From positions 558,001 through 622,000 of the forward strand of contig JAZKJV010009328.1 in the NCBI GenBank assembly GCA_037367405.1: a DNA stretch of 64,000 nt. The letters are read 5' to 3'. Below the pieces are notes generated by a model that saw only the letters and a list, made by a program, of their open reading frames with translations, was not told where the DNA came from and ran no database searches. Origin of the DNA: Ottelia alismoides. Lineage: Eukaryota > Streptophyta > Magnoliopsida > Alismatales > Hydrocharitaceae. The translations under genes were made by a program, and so were the position numbers. Positions 11,017-20,740 of this stretch are shown piece after piece (within the stretch, counting starts at the first letter, position 1; the number at the start of each line of letters is the position of its first letter).

Positions 11017-13083
11017 ATGATGGATCCCCCACACTTCGAGCCGACTCTTACGGCTTCTTCTCCATCTTCTGACCATCACTCCAGTTCACCTTCTAGGGAG
11101 GTCGGATCTCTGACCAACCTCCCGCTCCCTCCCTCTCGTTCATCTCACTACTCTGGGCATGCTGTGCGAGGCGTCCGAGGACACCAGATAGAGCAGATGC
11201 GAGACCCGGACCATGCTGTTGCTGAGTTGAGAGCGCACTCCGTGGGTGATCAGAGAGAGCAGTGGAGATCAGCAGACAAATCCTATTCCAGAAGGATGGA
11301 GGAGCAGATAGCACATGGAGCTGAGTCAGCTTCTAAACTTGGTCCATTCGTCTTGGATTTGGATTACATTCAGCGACTGCCGACATTTTCAGGAGAGGCG
11401 CACGAGGAGCCTTATCTTCACCTGTCCGCATTCGAGGAGTTTTGCAGAGTACAGAGATATTTAGATATCACTGTAGAGGAGCTGATGAGCAGGACCTTCC
11501 CCTTCACGCTTAAGGACAGAGCCATGAGATGGCACCGACGATTGGGGAGGATATTCGATACGTGGGGAGATCTACGCCGAGAGTTTCTACAGAGATACTT
11601 CCCTCCACATAGAGCAGATTTCATGCGGTCTTTGATCATCGATTTCTCAGTAGACCCCCAGGAGCCATTGCACGAGGCATGGCCGAGGTTTCTTGACCTC
11701 TTGAGGAGATTTCCAGATCACAGACTTCCACCAACAGACTTGATTGAGATCTCCATGCAGGGGATGACCGCAGAGCAGATAGCACTGGTGATTACCACAT
11801 GTGGCGGTTCACACCGCAGTTCGGACATTCACTTACTAGACACCATCTCGAGTTTACTTTCACAGAGATCTTCTTCACGAGATGCCGTAGTCAGGACAAC
11901 ACATGTGGACGATGCTGTACCAGTGAGGTGTGTTACTTTACATGATGAGTCAGCTTCTACACACCACCCCGAGGACTTGGAGCAGACAACACCACTGACA
12001 GAGGAGATGACTGCGATAGCAGAGGTTCGGACCCAGAGTCTTCTCGAGTTCCCGTTGTTTTTACAGCTGGAGTTCGAGGCAGCCCCCGAGTTTCCAGTCG
12101 ACAAGTCTTGGATATCAGATCTTCTGATATTCCAGGAACCGGAGGAGCCCCCGCTACTACAGCCATTGTCTCAGGCACTTCAGATTCCAGTCCCGGAAGA
12201 GTCAGTTTCCTTCCTGCAGAGACACTTCTTGGATGCAGACAGCTACCGGGACTCAGCCCAACAGCCACAGCTCGATGAGGGACACCACTTTGAGAGTACA
12301 GACACACAGAGTCCCGTCTTTGAGCCTTTTGTCCTCCACTTTGTTGAGACAGATACACTTGTTGAGGACCAGTTGGCAGCCAGCATAGCCGCAGAGCGAG
12401 GATCAGCCGCATACACTTTGCCAGCTTCCGCGGTGTTGACCAGCACCTTCTCCTGCTTCCAGATTTCCGAGAGCTACACTTCCGATGATGATGCAGCTTG
12501 GTGCACCGAGTGGATACTTGATAGCAGTGCAGATGCCCATCTAGATCATGATCCTCTTCTTCTCATTTTTGATCATGCATCTCTCCCCGAGGGTTATCTG
12601 CGGGAGGATGCCACACTCGATGAGTACTCGATTTCACCTGCTGAGTGTGTTCCCCATCTGGCGGAGCACGAAACCGAGTCTTTAGATCACATTGATTCTG
12701 AGTCTTCTCACCTCGATGCCCCCCGCGAGGATGAGCCCATTCTGGAGATATTCGATGATTTGCCTGATCTGATTCTATTTCATGCATCGGATATCAGTCT
12801 GCGTAGAGAGTCTCCTGATCTTGATTGTCCACACCTGTTTGAGACACTGATTGACGTGGAGGATTCTATTACTGATCCATCATTCTCCACGTTTGATTTC
12901 TTCGGCTCCACACTCTCACTCCAATCTGACCCAGAGCCGCTGATTTCTTTTGTGCTACCGGACCCCGATCACTTCTTTCTATATCACTGGCCGGTAGCAG
13001 ACACCCGCTTGATTGCATACCTGGGTGTCTTTGTTTACACTGTTGAGTTCGTCGCTGTTCTCATACCGAGATTGCAACGATAG
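11017..13083 (+). CDS. gag: Gag with long acidic C-terminal extension of unknown function (element A)
   Basis: This intact ORF encodes 688 residues from the paired ATG at 11017. The frame is open upstream to a GTG at 10897, and an ATG at 10969 is a possible alternative start. Residues about 105-265 form an Athila-like Gag core (RLPTFSGEAHEEPYLHLSAF, FPFTLKDRAMRWHRRLGRIF, HEAWPRFLDLLRRFPDH, then a QGMTAEQIALV segment); by family analogy it would assemble the particle that packages element RNA. The remaining 400 or so residues are rich in Asp, Glu, Ser, Leu and Phe, strongly acidic, and match nothing I recognise. There is no CCHC knuckle, no D-[ST]-G protease and no RT or integrase motif. A hydrophobic stretch sits near the C-terminus. 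The tail may be the decayed remains of a gag-pol spacer kept open, or a new domain. Its openness over about 2 kb, beside the riddled gag of X, argues for youth or selection. Confidence 0.88.
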   Translation: MMDPPHFEPTLTASSPSSDHHSSSPSREVGSLTNLPLPPSRSSHYSGHAVRGVRGHQIEQMRDPDHAVAELRAHSVGDQREQWRSADKSYSRRMEEQIAHGAESASKLGPFVLDLDYIQRLPTFSGEAHEEPYLHLSAFEEFCRVQRYLDITVEELMSRTFPFTLKDRAMRWHRRLGRIFDTWGDLRREFLQRYFPPHRADFMRSLIIDFSVDPQEPLHEAWPRFLDLLRRFPDHRLPPTDLIEISMQGMTAEQIALVITTCGGSHRSSDIHLLDTISSLLSQRSSSRDAVVRTTHVDDAVPVRCVTLHDESASTHHPEDLEQTTPLTEEMTAIAEVRTQSLLEFPLFLQLEFEAAPEFPVDKSWISDLLIFQEPEEPPLLQPLSQALQIPVPEESVSFLQRHFLDADSYRDSAQQPQLDEGHHFESTDTQSPVFEPFVLHFVETDTLVEDQLAASIAAERGSAAYTLPASAVLTSTFSCFQISESYTSDDDAAWCTEWILDSSADAHLDHDPLLLIFDHASLPEGYLREDATLDEYSISPAECVPHLAEHETESLDHIDSESSHLDAPREDEPILEIFDDLPDLILFHASDISLRRESPDLDCPHLFETLIDVEDSITDPSFSTFDFFGSTLSLQSDPEPLISFVLPDPDHFFLYHWPVADTRLIAYLGVFVYTVEFVAVLIPRLQR

Positions 13084-13287
13084 TACGACATTCGACTTAC
13101 CGATGCCGTCCTGAACCTTGATACGGCCTTATCCTAGCCTTTGCGCCCAGCTAGGGGCGTAAAATCTAGCGCTTGTTGAGAGGCACCTCAACATTGTACT
13201 CTTTTGTATATACGTGTTTTGTCTTAGTTTGATCTTTCTGTCTTCCGTTCCTGTTTTCACCCCAGTTCTCGCCTAGGATTATCTTTG

Positions 13288-13596
13288 CTATACTTAGGAT
13301 ATTCCTCATCCTAAGTATAGGGGGGTGGAAACACCGGGTTGTTCATTCGTTCTGTTTCATCACTTCTATTGTGTTGCCTATACTTAAGGTGCTTCACCTT
13401 AAGTATAGGGGAAGTGATGTGCTCCTTCTTGTATATATTCGTAATTTTCTTCGTGTCTTTCTACCCCTGTTTTGTTGCCTATACTTAGGGATATTTTACC
13501 CTAAGTATAGGGGGGCAGACTCTGTACATTCTTCACTCAGATTTCCCTTCATGTACAGCTTGCTATACTTAGGATTAGTAAATCCTAAGTATAGGG
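13288..13596 (+). repeat. Array of four hairpins carrying polypurine-tract copies (element A)
   Basis: Four near-perfect inverted repeats lie at 13288-13320, 13377-13409, 13478-13511 and 13563-13594. Each has stems of about 13-14 bp built on CTATACTTAGG and loops of 4-8 bases. Each 3' arm ends in AAGTATAGGGG or longer, which is nearly the polypurine tract just before the 3' LTR. A fifth single arm lies at 13731-13746. They follow the ORF stop and precede an AT-rich 3' region. Confidence 0.9.
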
Positions 13597-15310
13597 GGAA
13601 ACCACCGAGTTATCCTCATTCTATTCATTCATTCATCTCTGTATCTAGCCATTCCTTTTCACTTCCCTGTTACTAAGCACGAGTTATGTCTTCTTCATCG
13701 CTCTTGATCACTCTGAGGACATTGTTCGAGCTAAGTATAGGGGGGGTGTGTATATATTTCATATATACTTTAGCCATAACTCGTACTTTGTGTGAGTGTG
13801 TTAATAAATAAAATGGCTAAAAACCTTAAAAACCACAAAAATTAAAAAATTTTCCTGTAAAAAATCATTCTTTTATTTGCACATACATAGCTAGTGTACA
13901 AATTATTTTTGTAAAAATGTTTCAAAAAGTTTTTGTGTAAAGTTTGTGTAAATATTTTCTTATCAAAATTATGTATATAGTACAAAATTTTTCCAAAATG
14001 TTTTGAATATCAAAAGTTTGCAAAAATCTTGTGTAAATGTTTGTAAATATTTTGCAAAACTTGCATTCATGCATACATTCATGGTTTCAAAACACTTTTC
14101 AAAAATTTTGCATATTTGTAAAATATGTGTAAATAGCATCTTTGTATATATGTATATAATTTTCCTGGATGATAGTTGACATTTAAACTAAGCCTGGAAT
14201 TAAATTGGGAAATGGAGCTTGATTAAGATCTTAATCCATCTAATTCTAAGAGGAACCTTATAGGGCATAGGGTTAAGGCTTTTCAGGTCCATAAGGACTT
14301 AATTCTTTGAGTCCACTAGGCTATGAGCATATGTCATCTTGATGAGCCTAAGTAGAACACTTAACAACACACGCATGACTCTTAGAGACAATGGCTTGAC
14401 TTGCACCAGCACTTTACACATGGCTCTCCACGGATGAGGTGGTGAGGAGGCAGTTTCCTTTGGCTTGGGGTAGCATATGAGGGTAGTACTTCTAGGCGGA
14501 ACCTCTCTTCTTCTTCTAGTGAAGGAAGTGCGTCTCAACTTGGTCTAGTGGTGATGAAGGCTAAAGACAGAAGCCGTGGGTTGCAATAAAGCTTCAAAAG
14601 AGGGATAGTCTACTGGCTCAAGAGGAAAATTTCTTGTATATATGCCGTACCATGTAGATATGTTGTACAGAGGCACTTGAAAAAAAAATGCAAAAAGAAC
14701 TCCAAAAAAGTGGTGGGTCGGATTGAAAATTTAATAACCCCACCGGAGTGTATATAGTCAAATAAAGCAAAGCTTATGGTATCCATGTTACATCTCATGA
14801 AGCTTGCAGCGGGAGACTTAGCTACACTGGTTGAGCTCCCAAAAGTCTATACCTCTTATTCCCCCTCTTCTTGAGCCGGTTGTACTTGAACTTAGAAGGG
14901 AATACCCCGCTTCTCGAGGAAAGAGTTGCTAGACCGAGGCATTAGAGTTACCAGGATGGGGGAGGTTGTTTCTTTATTACTTCTGAGGTGGGGAGCTACA
15001 TATCACTTACACTGCATGGAAAGATTCATGGTCATTAGAGTTTGTGTATGTAGACTTGTTCTGATCTGGTTTATTAAAGAGTCTTGTCCATAGATTGGTG
15101 GAACTTAGAGGCTGTTGAGTTTTAAGCTTAAGTCCAAATAAGGTTCCGACACATTAATAATCCAAAGATCTGATCGAGCTCCATAATTCAATTCAATGAA
15201 GGAAAGTTTAATATTCAACCTTGATCCATGTACTTTCTCCTCTTTTTCTTTTTCTTTCTTTCTTTTTCACTTCCTTTTCAAATAAGTGTTTCCTAAGGGA
15301 CTAGCAAAGT
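13597..15310 (+). other. Non-coding 3' region of element A
   Basis: This is 1.7 kb between the hairpin array and the PPT. It starts AT-rich (13790-14160, many tgtaaa/caaaa motifs). It then contains a block at about 14200-15130 that is strongly conserved in X (about 34790-35730) and, decayed, in minus-strand element E (about 57960-58200). An antisense open frame at 14299-14538 is shared with X but begins with TTG, not ATG. No env-like ORF is visible. Confidence 0.75.
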
Positions 15311-15323
15311 TTAGTATAGGGGG
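15311..15323 (+). other. Polypurine tract of element A
   Basis: TTAGTATAGGGGG lies directly before the 3' LTR. It should prime plus-strand DNA synthesis, as in all LTR elements. The same motif lies at this place in X (35922-35934) and on the minus strand in E (57574-57586). Confidence 0.88.
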
Positions 15324-18300
15324 TGATGAATACCCATTCGTCACTCTTTATTCTTATATTTTAGCTACAAAAACCTTTGCAAATACATGTAGATAGGTGT
15401 AAATACAAATATTTAGCAAAAAGCATGCATTATGTAAAAACTAACAATTAGCATGTTTTTGTGCTAAAATAAGAGAATAAAGAGACAAAAGAAAAAGAGG
15501 GAAATATTTAAAATAAATATTGAGCGACCTAATCCTAAGGGAGGGCTCAGCATGAGCCTGACCGCATAAAAACCCAAGTAGAGAGAGATAAGGAAGCTCA
15601 TATGTGTGTATACCTGTAAATAAATAAATAAAAATATTTTCCTCTAAAAATAAAAATGGATTATATTTATTTGTAAATATTTGTAAAGATAAAATCAAAA
15701 TAAATATATAAAATTAAAAAGAAAATTAAAAATCCCTTCACCATTGTATAAAAGCCATGTACATAGATCCCTTTATCTACTTATTTACCCTTATAAATTA
15801 ATAAATAAAAATTCAATAAAATGTGTACATACTCCACATTCCATAATGTAAATAAATAAAAGAAAAATCAAAAATAAAAATAAAATAAAAAGAAATAAAA
15901 TAAAAATCAAAACCTACATGGTATATATACCGTGTAGATACATGTACATATATTTATTTATTTCACCCTTGTATTTAAATAATAAAAATAAAATGAAAAT
16001 ATCATTTTATTCCTAATTTTATAAAATATAAAATAGGGATAAGAATGTATAAAAATAACTAATTAAAAATCAAAAATAAAAAACTCTATATTGTATATAT
16101 ACCTATATAAAGCATAAAGTGTAAATACCTTATTTTTATTTTGAAAAATAAATTAAAAATCACAAAAAATAGGAAAAAATAAAATAAATATTTTTCATGT
16201 TTTAAGTTTTTAGTAATTCGATCGTTTTCTATTTTAAAATAAATAAACAAATAAATTGGCCTTGATGGATTCTGATTGGTCCACGGGGGTTTGTTGACCC
16301 CGGTCAACTATCCCCCTGGACCACATCTATTCCGGATCCGCGCCCGACCCGCCTTTTCTCCAAATTTTTCCCACGCGATCCGATCACCAAAACCTCAAAC
16401 CCCGGGCCCCGATTGTTCCTTGAACATTCCAGATCCTTGCCCGGCAGGGGTTCTTGGGGTCCGAGCTCCGATAAGCTTGCCCGATCATCTTCAAGCCGGA
16501 CCCCTAATCATTTAAATAATCGCCTCCGACGACCATTTCACTCATCTTTTGGACCTCCTGTTCGCAGCCAAGGAGCTCCTCCGGAGTGCCTGAGTGACAG
16601 CCGAGTCCTCTGGAGTGGAAGCGAGGCACGAGTACCCCAGGAGACCACTGATCCGATGGCTCTGCCGCCGTGCGTCGCCGCGAGCGCGCCCAGCCTCGGG
16701 GAGACGACGCCCCCTTGCAGGCCATGACCCAGGAGCTCCCCGAGCTCCAGCCCAGTCGACAGCACCCGCCAGGTAACCTCTTCAGGTCGTAGAATAGCTT
16801 AGATTAGGAATTTTTCCGATTTCAGTAGAGTAGCTCCGCCACCTCCACCTGTCGTCTCTGGTCACCCATTCACCCATCCGACACCGCCACCACATCCATC
16901 AGACCCCTCTCCACCTTCTCCACCCTTCCACTCTCCCTGGCTCGCCCTGGAGCAGGCTATCAGCTCTCACCCTCCGCCGCTCGCCGGAGAGCCTCCATCT
17001 CGCTTCATCTTCCATCGTTTTCGTGCGTTGAAGGGTCGAGGCAGTTTGCCCTCGACCCAGCTTGCTTCCTGTGCAGGTCACGACGTCAGGAGCGCCTCAT
17101 CTGGAGGCCAACAGCTTGGGCGCAGGAGCTTCATGCCACCGCCGTCGCGGGGCCATTCTGGTGGTTCTTCGACTCATCGGAGGCCACCATCAGCTGCGGA
17201 GCTTCACGGCAGAACCTCTCCGCACCTCAGGAGCAGCAGGGGAGGATCTTAGCGCGTGTATCGGGCCGGCGAAGCTCGCCGGCCAAGTGTTCTTCCACCA
17301 TCCTCCCCAGACGTTCGATCGGCCTCGACGCTCCAGATCATATCACGTCCGTCCGTTTGCGGAGTTGCAGCCACCGCCAGATCTGTGGAGGATCGATCGC
17401 AACCATTGATTATCCGAGGGTTTAGACTCCCGAGCACCAGGACCGTCAGATCTCCACGTGGAGGACCCTCGCCCGTCGATCCGGCCAGCGTTTCGTGGGT
17501 AAAGGCGCCAATATTCTCATCCGTTGGATCTGACACGCGGCGTTCATCCAGCCGTCGAGATTAAATAAGGGGTAAATTGCTCTTAGGCCCCTCTAGTTTT
17601 TGCATTTACTTTCTAGTCCTGTAAATATTTTGGAACCTTTATTTCCGTTGGGTTATTTGCACTTTAGACCTGAGCTTTACTTTATTTGCACTTATGCCCT
17701 TATGTGTAGTGTAGCACGTGCATCGACACATGCCTTTTGGGATATTTTGCATATTTAGTCCTGTTGTTCTGCCATGTTATGGAATGAATGAATACTTTTG
17801 GTTATATGCAGATATGCCCCTGTGAGTTGTTTTTATACGTATGTGCGTGATATTTGTGGGAAAATTACAAACAAGTCCTCGGACTTTTGGTACCTGTTAC
17901 CAAATAGCCCTAGAACTTTGTTTTTATTGCAAGTAGGTCCTTGAGTGCCCCAGATACGTGCTTCGCTCGTGATTTCTTGGTATTTTTGCACCGGACCCCC
18001 AGGACTTTTACTAATTGCGTTTAGGTCCCTGTGTACTGTGCCCTTGTGTTTGATTTTAATAAAATAGCAAATCAACTCCAAATTTGATGAAAATTGGAAA
18101 CATGGCTCCTGCCATGATGTAAAAGTTTCTGTAAATTTTGGAGACATTTTAGACATTGTTTGATATTTTTAAAAATTCAAAAACACGTATTTTCTTTACT
18201 GTCTGATTTGAAAAATCACAAAAAATAGTAAAGCTTATCTAAAAATTACAAAAACATCAGCTACTGTTTAATTTGTTGTGCTTGATTTTCTGGCCAATTT

Positions 18301-18993
18301 TGGCCATTTTTCAGTACCTAAAACTCATAAAAATTACAAAACACTAAAAATCCCATAAAAATTCTAATAATTATTTTAAAAATCCAAAAACAATAATTAA
18401 GGTGCCTAAATTTTCCTCTCTTCTTTCTCTTTATAGGAAAATTACCTCCGGGCTTATTGAGGATTTCTAGATATTTTATCTAGGTCCCTCAAGCTCTACT
18501 AGACAGTACCTTCCTTTTTGTGCATTGTTTCATTTTTAGAGAATTAAATAAAAATCATAAAAATATCAAAAATTCACTAAAAACAATAAAAATTATAAAA
18601 TACACAAAAACATTTTTCTTTGAATTTTTGGTTGATTTTTAGTGCATTAAATAAAAAGTTGAATTACCTTGTTCTCTTGTTTTTCTTATTATTTTTAATA
18701 CATTAAAAATCCAAAAAATATAAAACGAATTAAAAACCACCAAAAACACTTGTCTTGTAATTTATTTCATTTCTTGACTACTTCGTAGGCCGCAAGGCCA
18801 TCACGTGCTCCTTATGTTCGACCCTGGTCGCTATACCAGGTTAAAATAATAGCAAGACCGCTACTGATTTTGATTTGATTTTATCTTATATTGGTGGTCT
18901 CTTTTTCTTGATTGGCACACCCGAGCGATTGAGGTTGCAACGACCACTTGATACATACCTGATTACCTCGCTTGCTCAATTTTCGTGCCATCA
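15324..18993 (+). repeat. 3' LTR of element A
   Basis: It runs from TGATGAATACCC to GCCATCA, 3670 bp, the same length as the 5' LTR and very similar throughout, with scattered substitutions and small balanced indels. It is followed by GGATT, the TSD, and then by X protease sequence. The conserved 9-bp LTR hairpin is at 17033-17058. Confidence 0.95.
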
Positions 18994-18998
18994 GGATT

Positions 18999-20740
18999 CT
19001 GTGGTGCTTGAGCAGCCAAGACCCTCTCCTAGTCCTTCATTTGAGAAGGACCCAGTAGTCCCCTTCCGTAGAGCACTCCATTTGGGTAAGGGGCAGAAAA
19101 AAGAAAATCAAAAAAAGAACCATCATGTAGAGTTCAACCAGCAGATGATGGACAGATTCCATATCCAGCTGACTCTCCAGGAGGCCTTGGAGCACATCCC
19201 TCTACTCCAGAGATCACTCAGAGACAGGAACACAGTTAGGAGGAAGAGGAGGAACCACCAGTCTGAGATCCATGTGCTTACCCGGGCCACATGTTTCACG
19301 ATCCAGAACCGCCTGCCGGCCAAGTGGCCAGATTCTGGAGCCCCGTATGTCAGATGCCATATCCATGAGAAGAGGTTCGACCGCACTCTATTAGACAGCG
19401 GTTCTTCGATCAACCTACTTCCAACAGCCCTTCTCGACCACTTCAACATGGGCACTCTACGACAGAGCAGGACAGTCCTTCAGTTTGTTGATCGATCTGT
19501 CAAGAGGCCGAAGGGGTTGCTGAGGGACGTTGTCATCACGATTCAGGGCCTGCAATTCCTCATGGACTTCGTTGTGTTAGACATGGTGATCCCTGAGTCT
19601 GTGACCGATACCCCCATCGATCTAGGTCGCCCGTTCTTGGCCACAACCAAGGCAATGACCGACCATGATAGCGGGAAGGTATACTTTCGCGTCGAGGGTG
19701 AGAGTATACAAATAGAGACGGTCGAGGATATCAGAGCCAGAGATTCAACTTGCTCAGAGCCGAGCACAGATACAGAGCAGATGACTGAGTCAGGGCAAGA
19801 CATCCACCAGGAATGCGATTTTGTGATCACAGATGACGAGGCGGTTTGGGCAGATCCAGCCGCACATGCCATCCTCTCACCTTAAGAGTTCGCTGATGCA
19901 AAGACGCCAGCAGAGGAGAGCTTGGAGAGCGCATTCCTAGTCCAGGATACTACACAGTCAGCAGAGCCAGTTCTTGACCGCGAGATCGATTTTTGTGAGT
20001 ATGATAGAGATCCCTCGGAGTCAGATGTTGATTGGGCAGAGTTTGATGATCTTATTCCATGTCTGACTTCCACTGAGCCTGCAGCTAGGAAGGAGGTAGA
20101 TGCCATGCAGAGCAGAGACAGTCCAACAGAGCAGCCTTCTCCAGATCCAGTTTGTGAGCGAGAGTTCTCTTTCTCCCGTGCAGATTTGGCCACATACACT
20201 TGGATTCTTCAGAAGCCAGACTTTCCAGCACCGACTTGTCCAGAGCTGAAGCCACTACCTGTGTCGCTGAAGTATAGGTTCCTTGCGGATGAGCATGAGA
20301 TGTACCCAGTCATTATCTCCATTGATTTGGATGGAAAGCAAGAATCCCGTCTGATGGGGGTTCTTGAAAAGAACCGCAAGGCGATAGGATGGAGTGTAGC
20401 AGATCTACAGGGGATCAGTCCGACTCTGTGCTCTCACCACATCTATCTCGAGGATGAGGCAAAGCCGTCGCGTGAGTTCAAGCGACGGCTGAACCCGAAT
20501 CTGAGAGAGGTTGTCATGAAGGAGATCTCGAAGTGGTGGAGCGCCGATTTTATCTACCCCATCTCCGACTCCAAGTGGGTCAATCCGTTGCATGTGGTGC
20601 CCAAGAAGACGGGCATCACTACTGTTGTCACGGAGTCCGGAGAGGAGATCGCTACCTAGGTACCCACTTCTTGGAGGGTCTGCGTAGATTACAGACAACT
20701 CAACCAGGACACCAAGAAGGATCATTTCCCCTGCCCTTTA
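18999..20740 (+). pseudogene. pol: Pol of element X, first part: protease and start of RT
   Basis: Continues X's gag frame after the A insertion. An aspartic protease lies at about 19395-19640 (LDSGSSINLLP, then VDFVVLDM-type and LGRPFLATTKA segments), typical of Athila, where it would cut the Gag-Pol polyprotein. An acidic spacer with a stop at 19885 follows, then the N-terminal RT fingers at about 20270-20740 (REFKRRLNPN, VNPLHVVPKK, WRVCVDYRQLNQD). There is a stop at 20657-20659 and an apparent one-base loss in the C run near 20730. The Copia insertion cuts the RT at 20740, and the domain resumes at 31458. The ORF from 18875 begins inside the LTR of A and is a chance fusion. Confidence 0.88.

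Larger units (their letters stand above)
5933..18993 (+). mobile_element. Element A: complete gag-only (TR-GAG-like) Athila-family retrotransposon
   Basis: It has two LTRs of exactly 3670 bp, a primer site, one long ORF with an Athila-like Gag and a polypurine tract, flanked by the 5-bp TSD GGATT (5928-5932 and 18994-18998). No protease, RT, RNase H or integrase motif is present between the LTRs. It is inserted in element X, and excising it joins X's frame precisely. Near-identical LTRs and an open ORF mark a comparatively recent insertion. It resembles the gag-only class called TR-GAG in plants. Movement must have relied on pol proteins in trans. Confidence 0.93.

Noticed and set aside
14299..14538. 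Antisense 79-residue ORF as a gene
   Set aside because: No ATG start (TTG), inside a block that is conserved as a whole; kept only as part of a finding.
18875..18998. Start of the ORF 18875-19885 as a real protease start
   Set aside because: The first 41 codons lie in the 3' LTR of A and the TSD; the protease belongs to X and continues from 5932.
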